Source of the DNA: Verrucomicrobiia bacterium
GTDB taxonomy: Bacteria; Verrucomicrobiota; Verrucomicrobiia; Verrucomicrobiales; Akkermansiaceae
Reading direction: 5' to 3'
Length of the DNA stretch: 64,000 nucleotides
NCBI GenBank assembly: GCA_947462875.1
Contig: CANHQJ010000018.1
Span: 1 to 64,000, forward strand
Positions 27,128 through 36,660 of the stretch are shown piece by piece. The notes beneath the pieces are model-generated. The model saw only the letters and a list, made by a program, of their open reading frames with translations, was not told where the DNA came from and ran no database searches. A program made the position numbers and the translations under genes. The stretch's first letter is position 1. The number at the start of each line of letters is the position of its first letter.

Positions 27128-27301
27128 ATGAAATATCTCTTTCCCGCCATCTGCCTGATCGCGCTCGCTCTTGTTTCCATTCCACCCTGCCTGCACTGGA
27201 GTGGATCCATAGACAGTCTTGACTCTGTCAAACAAATCATGCTGCTCGGCACCCTGCTCTGGTTCATCGCCGCGCCAATCTGGATGAAAGCGCCTCGCTG
27301 A
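27128..27301 (+). CDS. Small two-helix membrane protein
   Basis: 57 residues (MKYLFPAICLIALALVSIPP at the N-terminus), with two hydrophobic segments separated by a short polar loop. It starts 11 bp after the permease stop on the same strand and has its own ATG, so it may be a small subunit of the permease. No family recognised. Confidence 0.6.
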   Translation: MKYLFPAICLIALALVSIPPCLHWSGSIDSLDSVKQIMLLGTLLWFIAAPIWMKAPR

Positions 27302-27302
27302 T

Positions 27303-27896
27303 TCATTTCAGCGGCACGGGGCCGAAGCCGACGATGCGCGTCTCGCTGCCGGGCTTGGGCACATTGAAATCGACGATGCCGAAGCCGCTGCGTTTCCGGC
27401 CGCGATAGGAGCGGCCCTCGCTAGCGCCGATCATCACGGGGCGGCGGTCGCTTTTTTCCAGACCGAGATACAGCTGCACATGGCTCACCCTGCCGTCCGC
27501 ATGCGCCCAGAAAACCAGGTCGCCGGGGCGGAGTTTTTCATAGACCGGATGGTCGATATCGCGGGCATCCGCCGGAACTACGATGAATGTAGTAGTTTTG
27601 GCCAGCCACTTGTGCATATCCGCGGAACTGCGCGGCGGGGTGACGCCGGCCAGGCCCAGCAGATACGTCACCGCGCCCGAGCAATCCATGCCGTCCTCCG
27701 GGGCCTCGGCTCCGGTTTTGTAGGGTACCTGCGGATGCTGGTCGGCGGCTTTGAGCGATCGTTCGAGCAGTGTTTTGGTGGCGGGTGCCAGGTCCTTCGG
27801 CCAGTCCATTTCCGGCGCTGCCTGAAGCGTGGCGAGAGAGCAGAGGCTGCCCAGGAGGAGGGGGAGTATTTTCACAGCCACAGCATACAGCCGCAC
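27303..27896 (-). CDS. NlpC/P60 family cell-wall hydrolase
   Basis: 197 residues with a signal peptide (about 1-26). The catalytic Cys is in MDCSGAV and the His in GRVSHVQLYLG, with the conserved LRPGDLVFW strand before it. The enzyme would cleave peptidoglycan stem peptides in the periplasm. The gene carries palindrome copy 2 (27578-27594), which encodes KTTTFIVV. It ends 1 bp from the stop of the converging small membrane protein gene. Confidence 0.9.
   Translation of the reverse strand: MRLYAVAVKILPLLLGSLCSLATLQAAPEMDWPKDLAPATKTLLERSLKAADQHPQVPYKTGAEAPEDGMDCSGAVTYLLGLAGVTPPRSSADMHKWLAKTTTFIVVPADARDIDHPVYEKLRPGDLVFWAHADGRVSHVQLYLGLEKSDRRPVMIGASEGRSYRGRKRSGFGIVDFNVPKPGSETRIVGFGPVPLK
27578..27594. 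repeat. 17-bp palindrome family, copy 2 (in NlpC/P60 gene)
   Basis: CTACGATGAATGTAGTA. On the coding strand it lies in the same codon register as the recQ copy, and both genes encode the string KTTTFIV here although the proteins are unrelated. Confidence 0.7.
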
Positions 27897-27964
27897 AAAA
27901 ATTTCCCAACAAGTTTTTTATCATCCCTTGCCACCGGGGGGAATCGCGGTATGTTTCGCCCGTC

Positions 27965-28441
27965 ATGACTTCGCAACCAGCCCCGGGAGAAAAAGCTCCC
28001 AGTTTCACCGTGGCCGCCATCGGCGGTGCCTACAAGGAACCCACCATCGTTTCGCTCGCGGATTTCCTCGGCCAAGACGTGGTGCTGTATTTTTATCCGA
28101 AGGACGATACCCCGGGCTGCACCAAACAGGCCTGCGCGCTGCGCGATGGTTGGGAGGAAATTTCACAAAAGGCCCAGGTCTTCGGCGTCAGCATCGATTC
28201 GATCAAGAGCCATCAGAAGTTTCTCAAGAAGCACTCCCTGCCCTTCGCCCTGCTGAGCGATGAGGATCATGCCATGGTGGAAAACTACGGCGTGTGGCTC
28301 GAAAAAAGCATGTATGGGAAAACCTACATGGGCACCGAGCGCACGACCTTTGTGATCGATGCCAAAGGAAAAATCAAAGCCGTGCTGCCCAAGGTCAAGC
28401 CCGACGAGCACTTCGCGCAGGTGCTCGAAGCGCTGGGCTGA
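27965..28441 (+). CDS. bcp: Thiol peroxidase, Bcp/PrxQ-type peroxiredoxin
   Basis: 158 residues from the ATG at 27965; the open frame is longer upstream but not family-like. The active site is YFYPKDDTPGCTKQAC with C52 as peroxidatic and C57 as likely resolving cysteine, the CxxxxC spacing of PrxQ/Bcp enzymes. It reduces hydroperoxides with thioredoxin. It stands alone between divergent NlpC/P60 and convergent DUF1501 genes. Confidence 0.93.
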   Translation: MTSQPAPGEKAPSFTVAAIGGAYKEPTIVSLADFLGQDVVLYFYPKDDTPGCTKQACALRDGWEEISQKAQVFGVSIDSIKSHQKFLKKHSLPFALLSDEDHAMVENYGVWLEKSMYGKTYMGTERTTFVIDAKGKIKAVLPKVKPDEHFAQVLEALG

Positions 28442-28458
28442 GACGGTCATCCGTCCGC

Positions 28459-29757
28459 TTACGCGAACACCTTGTCCACCGGCACGCCTTTGTCGGCGAT
28501 CTTGAAGGGGCGTTTCGAGGGCGACATGATGACGAGATCATGTGGCAGACCGAGCGCCTTGGCGATGGTGGCATTGAAGTCCTGCACCGTGACCGGGTCA
28601 GCCTTGACCTTGCCGCCGCTGGCATCGGTTTCGCCGTGCTTGTAGCCGCCCTTGATGCCGCCGCCTGCCAGCAGACAGGTGTAGGCGCTGGGGTGGTGGT
28701 CGCGACCGTCCTTGTGCTCGGTTTTGATCTCGGGCGTGCGGCCGAACTCGGTGGCTACCACCACGAGCGTGTCCTTCAGTTTTCCGCGTTTGTCGAGGTC
28801 GGTGATGAGAGCCGCATAGGCTTGGTCGAACTCCTTGCAGCGGCCTTCCACTGCGGTGAAGTTGTCATAGTGTGTGTCCCAGCCGCCGAGCTGGACCTCC
28901 ACGAAGCGCACGCCGTGCTCCACCAGGCGTCGCGCCAACAGGCAGCCTTGGGCAAAGCGGCTGGTGCCGTAGAGGCTTTTGGTGGCGGCGGATTCCTCGT
29001 TCAAATTGAATGCCTTGAGATCCTTCGAGTTCATCAGACGGATCGCTTCCTGATAGAGATCCTGGTAAGCCTGCACGTCGGCATTGGCGTAGCGACCGTG
29101 GAATTGTTTGTTGAGCTTGTCCGCGAGCGTGAGACGGCGATCGAAATTCTCCTTCGACACATCGCTGACGCGCTTCGAGTCCTGCAAGCCCTCTTGCGGG
29201 CTGCCGATGGGTGCGGCGGCATACTTCGCGCCGAAAAATCCGCCACCCGAGTGATCCGCAGGGGTATCGATCGAGACAAAGCCGGGGATTTCCTGATTGA
29301 TGCGACCGCCCAGTTTCATGACCCACGATCCCAGCGAGGGATGCTTGATCGTGCCGCGCAAGTTGTAGCTGGTGTGCATCACGTAGGCTCCCTGCTCGTG
29401 CGCGCCCTGGATCGATGTCATGGAATTGATGACCGCCACCTTGTCCATCACCTTGGCGGTTTCCGGCAGGTAGTGGCCGAGCATGATGCCATCCGCCGCG
29501 CTGGCGATGGCTTCGGTCTTGCCCATCACTTCTTTTTTCTTCGGTTTGGGATCGAAGGTGTCCACATGGCTCATGCCGCCGGACATGAACAGATAAATGA
29601 CATGCTTGGCCTTGGCGACATCGGCGGCGGTGGCGGGTGCCGCCTCGGCGATGCTGGCGCCCATCATCGGGAACAGATGCACACCGAGATAGGTGCGCGC
29701 CGCATTCGAGAGAAACTGGCGGCGGGTGAATTCATCGGGTTTGTGGAACGGGTTCAT
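28459..29757 (-). CDS. DUF1501 protein with Tat-like signal
   Basis: 432 residues. A twin-arginine-like leader (TRRQFLSNAARTYLG) is followed by a fold related to alkaline phosphatase/sulfatase. VIYLFMSGGMSHVDTFDPK and VVVATEFGRTPEIK are signature segments of DUF1501. In Planctomycetes and Verrucomicrobia it nearly always sits next to a DUF1549/DUF1553 protein, as here (48 bp). The pair is thought to act in the periplasm; its reaction is unknown. Confidence 0.9.
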   Translation of the reverse strand: MNPFHKPDEFTRRQFLSNAARTYLGVHLFPMMGASIAEAAPATAADVAKAKHVIYLFMSGGMSHVDTFDPKPKKKEVMGKTEAIASAADGIMLGHYLPETAKVMDKVAVINSMTSIQGAHEQGAYVMHTSYNLRGTIKHPSLGSWVMKLGGRINQEIPGFVSIDTPADHSGGGFFGAKYAAAPIGSPQEGLQDSKRVSDVSKENFDRRLTLADKLNKQFHGRYANADVQAYQDLYQEAIRLMNSKDLKAFNLNEESAATKSLYGTSRFAQGCLLARRLVEHGVRFVEVQLGGWDTHYDNFTAVEGRCKEFDQAYAALITDLDKRGKLKDTLVVVATEFGRTPEIKTEHKDGRDHHPSAYTCLLAGGGIKGGYKHGETDASGGKVKADPVTVQDFNATIAKALGLPHDLVIMSPSKRPFKIADKGVPVDKVFA

Positions 29758-29805
29758 GATCGTAAAAATCTTATGTCTGGTGTCTGAAAATCTGGTTTCT
29801 TCTGA

Positions 29806-31704
29806 TTATTGCAGGAAAAGGAATTCCGAGGACATGACGAGAGCCGATACGATGTTGCGCAGGCCTTGCTCGCCGGAGGCGGTGATTTCCTCTTTCATCC
29901 AGCCCATTTCCTCGGCATTGGGCGGACGGTTGAGGATGGCGACGTAGATGCGGCGGATTTTTTCCTCGTCGGTCTTCGCGCCCTTGAGGCCCTTGTACAG
30001 GTGGGCATCGGGATTGTTGACCAGCTGGCGCTGGACGAAGCCGTTCATGAGCGAGAGCACCTGGCCTACGTTCGGCTCGCGGCTGGCGCCTTCCACGACG
30101 TCGCGCTCGGACTGACCGAAGAGATAGAGGAAATGCGAACGCGGGGCCGGTGAGGGCAATTCCGAAGCGCGCACCTGGGCGTCATTGTTGTAGGTTTTCA
30201 CGGCATTCATGGCCATCATCGCATCGCCGCCTCCGCCACCGCCGCCACCGCTTTTCACTTCGGAGAGGAAGTTGGCAAAGTAGCTGCGCACCTCCTGTTC
30301 CGATTTCAAGGCGAGCACTTCCTTGGAGAGCTGCGGCATGTTTTTCTTGCCAACCAGCACGGGACGTCCGTTCAGGTAAATGCGGTCATCGAGCGTGCGA
30401 GTGGGTTTTTGATCGGGATCGCCGCCCGCGAGCGTGATCAGCGAATCCCAGATCTGCTCCGAGGTGAGGCGCTCGATCTTACGGCCGTGGAAGTCATCGC
30501 CCGTCTCCACCGTGGAGGGGTTCGGATTGGTGGCGAACTGGAAGGTTTTCGTCAGCATCAGCACGTGCTGGAAGGCGCGCAGATCGTATTTCAGCTCCAT
30601 CATGGTCTGCACCAGGTGCGCCATCAGTTCCGGTGCCTGTGTCTCCTTGGCTGCGATGAATTCATCCACGGGCTCGTAGAATCCTTTGCCCATGATGCGT
30701 TTCCACATGCGGTTGGCGATCACGGAGGGAAACTGCTCGCCGTTTTTGGTCGTGACCCATTCGGCGAGCTGCTTGCGGCCGTCATTTTCGTCTTTGCTAT
30801 CGGACATGCGCACGCCCTTGCCGAAGGGAGTCTTCGCGCCGACCATTTCCCCCGGCTGGGCATCGCGGTACTGGTAATCGGAGGGCAGGCTGATGCGGCC
30901 TGCTCCGCCACCGGAGAGGCTCATGCCATAGACTTTATCCCAAAGGATCTGGGCGACATTGTATTCCTGTCCCATGGCGCGGCGATCATCGCGCAATTCG
31001 TTCCACAACGGGGCCATGTAGCGTTGGTTGAGCGTATCCTGACCGTGGGTGAAAGCCGCGAGCTGGTAGAAATCATGTCGCTCGGTTTTGCCGAAGGGGT
31101 CATCGTGGCACTGCGCGCACTCCATACGGGAGCCGAGGAAAATGCGCATGGAATTGGCGAGGTTATCCAGAGGCATGCCGCGGTCGCGGGTATAATAGCC
31201 GACCGCTGCGGTCTTCTGGTCCCATCCGTCGCCTTCCGCCGAGAGGAGGGAGTGGACAAATTGATCCCACGGCATGTTCTCGGTCATCGCCGTGCGAACC
31301 CAGTGACGGTAGGGCTCGTTGTTGGCGGAGCTGCCCATGCGGCCATCCGCCAGGCGCAGCAAATCGAAAGCCCAATTGGTCATGTGGCTGGAGTAGCCTT
31401 TCGAGCGCAGCAGGTAATGCACCAGTTCCTCGCGCTTGGCCGGATCATCGATCTCCAAAAAGGCGCGGCCTTCCTCCATCGTGGGAATCCTGCCCACGCT
31501 CACCAGAAAAGCGCGGCGCAGAAAGGTCGCATCATCCGTGACCTGCGGCACCGGCAGTTTTTTCTGCCGATAGAAATTCGCCACCGCCTGATCGATCTTC
31601 AATGCGGCCTTTTTCAACGCATCCAGCTCTTCCTTCTGGCCGGGTGATTCCACCGCCATAAGCAAGCCGGGCAACAGGGCAACACAAAGCGCAATACGTT
31701 TCAT
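29806..31704 (-). CDS. DUF1549/DUF1553 protein
   Basis: 632 residues with a signal peptide (1-17). The DUF1549 domain (about 35-250) carries a CAQCHDDPFGK motif, a CxxCH that could bind haem c. The DUF1553 domain (about 290-600) includes QLAEWVTTKNGEQFPSVIAN and RMWKRIMGKGFYEPVDEF. It lacks the separate N-terminal cytochrome domain of the longest family members. It precedes and is probably co-transcribed with the DUF1501 gene. Function is unknown beyond the PVC-specific pairing. Confidence 0.9.
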   Translation of the reverse strand: MKRIALCVALLPGLLMAVESPGQKEELDALKKAALKIDQAVANFYRQKKLPVPQVTDDATFLRRAFLVSVGRIPTMEEGRAFLEIDDPAKREELVHYLLRSKGYSSHMTNWAFDLLRLADGRMGSSANNEPYRHWVRTAMTENMPWDQFVHSLLSAEGDGWDQKTAAVGYYTRDRGMPLDNLANSMRIFLGSRMECAQCHDDPFGKTERHDFYQLAAFTHGQDTLNQRYMAPLWNELRDDRRAMGQEYNVAQILWDKVYGMSLSGGGAGRISLPSDYQYRDAQPGEMVGAKTPFGKGVRMSDSKDENDGRKQLAEWVTTKNGEQFPSVIANRMWKRIMGKGFYEPVDEFIAAKETQAPELMAHLVQTMMELKYDLRAFQHVLMLTKTFQFATNPNPSTVETGDDFHGRKIERLTSEQIWDSLITLAGGDPDQKPTRTLDDRIYLNGRPVLVGKKNMPQLSKEVLALKSEQEVRSYFANFLSEVKSGGGGGGGGDAMMAMNAVKTYNNDAQVRASELPSPAPRSHFLYLFGQSERDVVEGASREPNVGQVLSLMNGFVQRQLVNNPDAHLYKGLKGAKTDEEKIRRIYVAILNRPPNAEEMGWMKEEITASGEQGLRNIVSALVMSSEFLFLQ

Positions 31705-31891
31705 AGAATCCTTACTTTATGCCGTGTATGAATTTCGTCAATATCATTTTGTGGCATGCGATGACACAAAAAACGGATTTTTCGGATTCCTTCCGGTATG
31801 GCGAACAGCGCCGGAGGACGTGGTGCGCGGGCCATTCATGCGTGGTCGCATTTGTGAAAGATTCAAATGGTCCTGCCGTAGTGTTTGGGAT

Positions 31892-32899
31892 ATGAGCAGC
31901 GAAGACAAGGCGGCGGTGGATCGATTGCATCAGGTCTACGGCCAGATGAAACAGGAACTGGGGCAGGTGATCGTCGGTCAGGACGCGGTCGTGGAGCAGG
32001 CCTTGATGGCGATTTTTTGTCGCGGTCACGCGCTGCTCGTGGGTGTGCCCGGCTTGGCGAAAACGCTGCTGGTTTCCACCCTGGCGCGGGCGCTGGACCT
32101 GAGCTACAAGCGCATCCAGTTCACGCCCGACCTGATGCCCACCGACATCACCGGCACCGATGTGCTGGAGGTGGATCCGGAAACGGGGCGTCGCGGTTTC
32201 CGTTTTGTGCATGGACCGATTTTTGCCAACCTGGTGCTGGCGGATGAAATCAACCGCACGCCACCGAAGACGCAGGCGGCTTTGCTGGAGGCGATGCAGG
32301 AGCAGCATGTCACCGTGGGCGAACACACGCTCGCGCTGCCGAAACCGTTTTTTGTGCTGGCCACGCAGAACCCCATCGAGCAGGAAGGCACCTATCCGCT
32401 GCCGGAAGCCCAGCTCGACCGCTTTTTGTTCAACATCATCGTCGATTACCCCAGCGAGTCCGAGGAAAAGGAAATCATCCGCCGCGTGACCAGCCCGGGC
32501 GCGGCGACCATCACGCCGATGATGAATGCGGCGGAAATTTTGCACCTGCAGGACATCGTCAAGCGCGTGCCGGTGGGCGATCACGTGATCGAGTTCGCCT
32601 CGAAACTCGTGCGCGCCACCCGACCGAAGGATGCCTCGGCACCGGACTTCGTCAAAGAGATGGTCGGCTGGGGCGCGGGTCCGCGGGCCGGCATCAGCCT
32701 GATCACCGCCGCCAAGGCCCATGCCGTTTTGCGCGGGCGCTTCCATGCGACCACGGCGGACGTCGCCGCCGTCGCGGCTCCCGTGATGCGCCACCGCGTC
32801 ATCACCACCTTCAATGCCGAAGCGGCGGGAGTGAACAGCGATGACGTGATCAAGAAGTTGCTGGAAACGATGGCGCCGCGCGAAGAATTGGTTGTCTGA
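31892..32899 (+). CDS. MoxR-family AAA+ ATPase
   Basis: 335 residues from the ATG at 31892; the frame is open upstream to 31724 but not family-like. Walker A is in GVPGLAKTLLVSTL, Walker B in LVLADEINRTPPKTQ, and the sensor in FFVLATQNPIEQEGTYPLPE. MoxR ATPases act as chaperones that activate partner proteins, usually with VWA proteins. It heads a six-gene operon (31892-43630) with gaps of 0-13 bp or overlaps. The 187 bp before it, shared with the divergent DUF1549 gene, shows no clear operator. Confidence 0.93.
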   Translation: MSSEDKAAVDRLHQVYGQMKQELGQVIVGQDAVVEQALMAIFCRGHALLVGVPGLAKTLLVSTLARALDLSYKRIQFTPDLMPTDITGTDVLEVDPETGRRGFRFVHGPIFANLVLADEINRTPPKTQAALLEAMQEQHVTVGEHTLALPKPFFVLATQNPIEQEGTYPLPEAQLDRFLFNIIVDYPSESEEKEIIRRVTSPGAATITPMMNAAEILHLQDIVKRVPVGDHVIEFASKLVRATRPKDASAPDFVKEMVGWGAGPRAGISLITAAKAHAVLRGRFHATTADVAAVAAPVMRHRVITTFNAEAAGVNSDDVIKKLLETMAPREELVV

Positions 32900-32904
32900 G
32901 AGCC

Positions 32905-33834
32905 ATGTCCGATTCGCTCCAACTTCCCGACTGCATGAAGTTGCTCCCGCAGGAAACGATGGGAGTGATGAAGCGTCTCGAATGGTATGCCCGCAAACGC
33001 ATGCTCGGCACGTTGAGCGGTCGGCACACCTCGCCGGACAAGGGCTTTTCCGTGGAGTTCGCCGAGCACCGCGAGTATGCGCCCGGCGATGATCCGAAAA
33101 ATCTCGACTGGAAAGTCATGGCCAAAAGTGACCGCCATGTCATCAAACAATACATCGAGGAAACCAACCTGCGCGCGATGATGGTGGTGGACGTATCCGG
33201 CTCCATGGCCTACACTGGCGATGCGGCGGCGATGATCGATGGCGTGCGCCTCTCGAAGCTCAGCTACGCGAAACATCTCACGGCGGCACTTTCCTATCTC
33301 TACATCAAGCAGGGCGATGCCGTGGGGCTGGCGACCTTCGACCAGAAACTGCGCGGCTACGTGCGCGCCGGCAGCCGCCCGAGCCAGGTGCGGCGCATCC
33401 TGCAGGAACTGCACGAGACCCCCTCCGGCAAGGACACCGCCATGGGGCCGGTCTTGCATGAAGTCGCCGAGCGCATTCCCAAACGCGGGCTGGTGGTGCT
33501 CATCAGCGATCTGTTGGATGATCCGGAGACCATCATCGAGGCGCTGCATCACTTCGACTACCGCCAGCACGAGTTGGTGATTTTCCATCTGTTGGCCGAA
33601 GAGGAGCTGACCTTTCCGTTCAAGAGTTTCCAGCGCTTCCGCGACCTGGAAGGCGTGGAGGAAATGCTGCGCATCGATCCGCAGGCGGTGCGCGCGGCCT
33701 ATCTGGAAAAACTGCGCGGCTTCGTCAAACGCATCGATGCCGCCTGTGGCAAGATGCGCGCCGACTACGTCCCCGTGAACACGCGCACGCCGCTGCGCGA
33801 TACCTTGCTACGCTACTTGGGAGGGAGGAAATAA
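32905..33834 (+). CDS. DUF58 protein
   Basis: 309 residues. The DUF58 signature is seen as FAEHREYAPGDDPKNLDWKV, followed by a VWA-like half with MVVDVSGSMAYTG (a complete DxSxS MIDAS). No membrane helix is present. DUF58 proteins are constant partners of MoxR ATPases and bind them or their client. It starts 5 bp after moxR and abuts the next gene. Confidence 0.92.
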   Translation: MSDSLQLPDCMKLLPQETMGVMKRLEWYARKRMLGTLSGRHTSPDKGFSVEFAEHREYAPGDDPKNLDWKVMAKSDRHVIKQYIEETNLRAMMVVDVSGSMAYTGDAAAMIDGVRLSKLSYAKHLTAALSYLYIKQGDAVGLATFDQKLRGYVRAGSRPSQVRRILQELHETPSGKDTAMGPVLHEVAERIPKRGLVVLISDLLDDPETIIEALHHFDYRQHELVIFHLLAEEELTFPFKSFQRFRDLEGVEEMLRIDPQAVRAAYLEKLRGFVKRIDAACGKMRADYVPVNTRTPLRDTLLRYLGGRK

Positions 33835-36660
33835 ATGCTGTTTCTGCATCCATGGATGTTGCTCGGATTGGCAGCGATCGGCTTGCCGATCCTGATCCAC
33901 TTGGTCCGGCGGCAGGCGGCGAAGCCCATCGACTGGGGCGCAATGCGGTTTTTGTTCGATACCATTTCCGTGCGACGGCGCAAGATGGAATGGGAGGACC
34001 TGCTGCTGATGGCGGCGCGTTGTTTGCTCATGGCATTGCTCGCGCTGGCGCTGGCGCGGCCTTTCATGACGCCGGACTCGCAAGTGCCGTGGCTGTTTGT
34101 GTTGCCCGCGGCCTTGCTGGCCATCGCCTGCCTGGGAGCTTCCTTCGTGCTGAGCAGCCGCGGCCTGCGCTGGGGACTGCGTGGTTTTGGCGTGCTGTTG
34201 CTGCTTGTATCGGCGGCCTTGGGTTACTGGGAAAAGGAATTCAATCTGCGGCGCTTCGAGGCCAGCGGTCGACGCGATGTCGCGCTGGTGATCGATGCCT
34301 CAGCATCCATGGAGCTGACGCGCTCGGGCAAGTCCGTGTTCCAACTCGCGATCGAAGAGGCGAAACAACTGGTGACCGAAGCGCCGCGCGGCACGGCATT
34401 CGTCGTGATTTTAGGCGGACCTTCGCCCGAGGCAAAAACGGCATCGCCCCTCACACACCGCGCCGATGTATTGGGCGTGCTCGACTCCCTGCGTCCGCTC
34501 GGCGGCAGCTTCCGCGCGCATGAGGCGCTGGGCGTGGCGACGCTGGCGCTGGCACAGGGCAACAATACCTCGAAGGAAATCATCGTCTTCACCGATGCCC
34601 AGCGCAGCGGCTGGAGGCTCGATGACCCCAGTGCCTGGAAGACCCTGCAGCAATCGTGGCAAGGACTGCCGACCGCACCGAAATTGCTGCTGCGAAACTT
34701 CGGCGAGCCGGAAACGTTCGGCAATGTTTCGTTAGCCTCCTGCACCAGTTCGCGCGCGGTGGTGGGCACGGACCGTGAGGTTTCCTTGCGGGTGGAGGTG
34801 GTGAATACCGGGCGCAGCGCGATCACACCCGGCGTGATTACGTTCGAAGTCGATCAGAAAAAAGCCGGCCAAAGCTCGGTGGGCATCTTGCTGCCGGGCC
34901 AGCGCACGACGGTGGAATTTCCGCATCATTTCACCCAGCCCGGATCGCACGTGGTGCGCGTCAGCACCGAGGCGGCGGATGATCTGGCGGTGGACAATCG
35001 CATCGAGATGGTGCAGTGGGTGCAGCAGCGCCTGCCGGTTTTGCTGGTCGATGGCAATCCGGCGGGTTCGTTTTTCGATCGCGCGGCGGGCTATACCGCG
35101 CTGGCGCTGGCTCCCGCGCTTTCGACGATCGCGGGCGAGCGCGATGAGTCGAAATTTCTGATGGACCCGCGTGTGGTATCGGCGGCACAACTCAAGCTCG
35201 ATGACCTCGACGAAGCGCGTGTCATCGTGCTGGCCGATGTGCCGCGTTTGCCCGAGAGCCTGGCGGCCGCCATCTCGTCGAAAGTAACAACAGGCGCTGG
35301 CCTGATCGTGCTCGCGGGACCGCGGACGGAGGCGGAGTTTTACAATGCTTGGAACAGCCTGGACGGCGCCGTACTGCCTCTGGTGCTGGGCGAGGAAGCG
35401 ACGGATGGGAAAGGAGTTTCGCCTGCCACGGCGACCTTCGTGCACGAATCGCTGGCGCTCTTTGCCAAACGCAGCGATCTCCCGGAAGCTCTGATCAAGC
35501 GCTGGCGCAAAACCGGCGGAGTCACCGAGCACGGCGTGCAGGCGGCGGCATTCAGCAATGGCGATGCGTTTCTCGCGACGAAAGCGTTAGGCAGCGGGCG
35601 CGTCCTGCTCAGCACCTGCGCCTTCGATGCCCGTGCGGGAAATCTCCCTGCTCGTCAGGCATTCGTGCCATTTGTCCACGAATGGATCGCCTGGGCGGCG
35701 GGAACGGGAACGCAATGGAATGTCGACTCGCTGTGGAGCCCCAGCGTGGCATTGACCCAATCGAGCGGCGGACTGATGGGCTACTATACTCGTAGTAAAA
35801 TCCGCGACTCACAGGAGCTGCTGCAACGCGTGGATGCGGCGATTGATTTCGATTGGTCGCAGTCCGCGCCTGAGAAAAGCCTCCCGCGCGACCAATACAC
35901 CGTGGTGTGGAAGGCGACCTTGCTGCCCCCGGTGACGGGCGAGTATGTGTTTGAGGCGGAGGTGAACGATCAGCTCAGCATGACCGTAGGCGGTGATACC
36001 ACATGGCGCTGGGAAGAAAACCAGAAGCCGAACGCGCGGATTTCGTTGGAGGCCGGACAGGGAGAGGAAGTGGAAATCCGCTACCAGCAGGAATGGGGCG
36101 CGGCTTATGTGCGATTGTATTGGACCACCCCGGGCGGCAAGCGGCAACTGATTCCCAGCTCGGCGTGGATCCCCACGTTGCCGTCATCGGACCCGATGCG
36201 CGTGATCGATCCGTTGGGTCTGCCGCGTGAGGCGCGGTTGCGCGTGGGGCGTCGTGGTCAGGAATTGCAAATCGACGGACCGGCCATCCCCGGCATCTAT
36301 CAGGTGGCTGCCGATGTGCGACTGGCGGAACTGTTTCAGGTCAAGCCAGCGAGCCTGCTGCCCGTGGCGGTGCGGCGCGATGCGGAGGAGAGCGTGTTTG
36401 CCGCGATGAGCGAGGAGGATCTCGCGCTGATGCGGGCGCATGGCGATTTGCTGTTGCCGCAGTCACTGGCGGACATGCTGGCTGTGCTGCAGGGCAAGGG
36501 ATTCGGCCGTGAAATCGCCCGCTGGCTCGCGTTTGCCGCGGTGGCGTTTTTCCTGTTAGAGAGTCTACTGGCGCGCTGGGTGGCGAAGTCGCGTCGCTCC
36601 GCCGAGGACGTGCGGGTGGAGTTCGGCGAAAACACGGTATGGAGAGGAGGTCTGCGATGA
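33835..36660 (+). CDS. BatA-like membrane protein with VWA and PA14-like domains
   Basis: 941 residues. The N-terminal double-membrane-segment domain of BatA-type proteins (MLFLHPWMLLGLAAIGLPIL and the helix near 70) is followed by extra helices (about 84-130). Then comes a VWA domain with DVALVIDASASMELT (MIDAS, about 145-330), a CARDB-like beta region, and a GATase-like region. A PA14-like beta segment (about 685-785) carries GEYVFEAEVNDQL and WGAAYVRLYWTTPGGKRQLI. A final membrane helix lies near 903-923. The PA14-like part suggests carbohydrate binding outside the cell. Palindrome copy 3 lies in this gene. Confidence 0.85.
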   Translation: MLFLHPWMLLGLAAIGLPILIHLVRRQAAKPIDWGAMRFLFDTISVRRRKMEWEDLLLMAARCLLMALLALALARPFMTPDSQVPWLFVLPAALLAIACLGASFVLSSRGLRWGLRGFGVLLLLVSAALGYWEKEFNLRRFEASGRRDVALVIDASASMELTRSGKSVFQLAIEEAKQLVTEAPRGTAFVVILGGPSPEAKTASPLTHRADVLGVLDSLRPLGGSFRAHEALGVATLALAQGNNTSKEIIVFTDAQRSGWRLDDPSAWKTLQQSWQGLPTAPKLLLRNFGEPETFGNVSLASCTSSRAVVGTDREVSLRVEVVNTGRSAITPGVITFEVDQKKAGQSSVGILLPGQRTTVEFPHHFTQPGSHVVRVSTEAADDLAVDNRIEMVQWVQQRLPVLLVDGNPAGSFFDRAAGYTALALAPALSTIAGERDESKFLMDPRVVSAAQLKLDDLDEARVIVLADVPRLPESLAAAISSKVTTGAGLIVLAGPRTEAEFYNAWNSLDGAVLPLVLGEEATDGKGVSPATATFVHESLALFAKRSDLPEALIKRWRKTGGVTEHGVQAAAFSNGDAFLATKALGSGRVLLSTCAFDARAGNLPARQAFVPFVHEWIAWAAGTGTQWNVDSLWSPSVALTQSSGGLMGYYTRSKIRDSQELLQRVDAAIDFDWSQSAPEKSLPRDQYTVVWKATLLPPVTGEYVFEAEVNDQLSMTVGGDTTWRWEENQKPNARISLEAGQGEEVEIRYQQEWGAAYVRLYWTTPGGKRQLIPSSAWIPTLPSSDPMRVIDPLGLPREARLRVGRRGQELQIDGPAIPGIYQVAADVRLAELFQVKPASLLPVAVRRDAEESVFAAMSEEDLALMRAHGDLLLPQSLADMLAVLQGKGFGREIARWLAFAAVAFFLLESLLARWVAKSRRSAEDVRVEFGENTVWRGGLR
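35781..35797. repeat. 17-bp palindrome family, copy 3 (in BatA-like gene)
   Basis: CTACTATACTCGTAGTA. It encodes YYTRSK just before the PA14-like region, in the same codon register as the pyrC copy (YYVHSN). Confidence 0.65.

Noticed and set aside
36639-36656. Upstream ATG for the second VWA gene
   Set aside because: A strong GGAGG lies between it and the ATG at 36657, so the later start is better.
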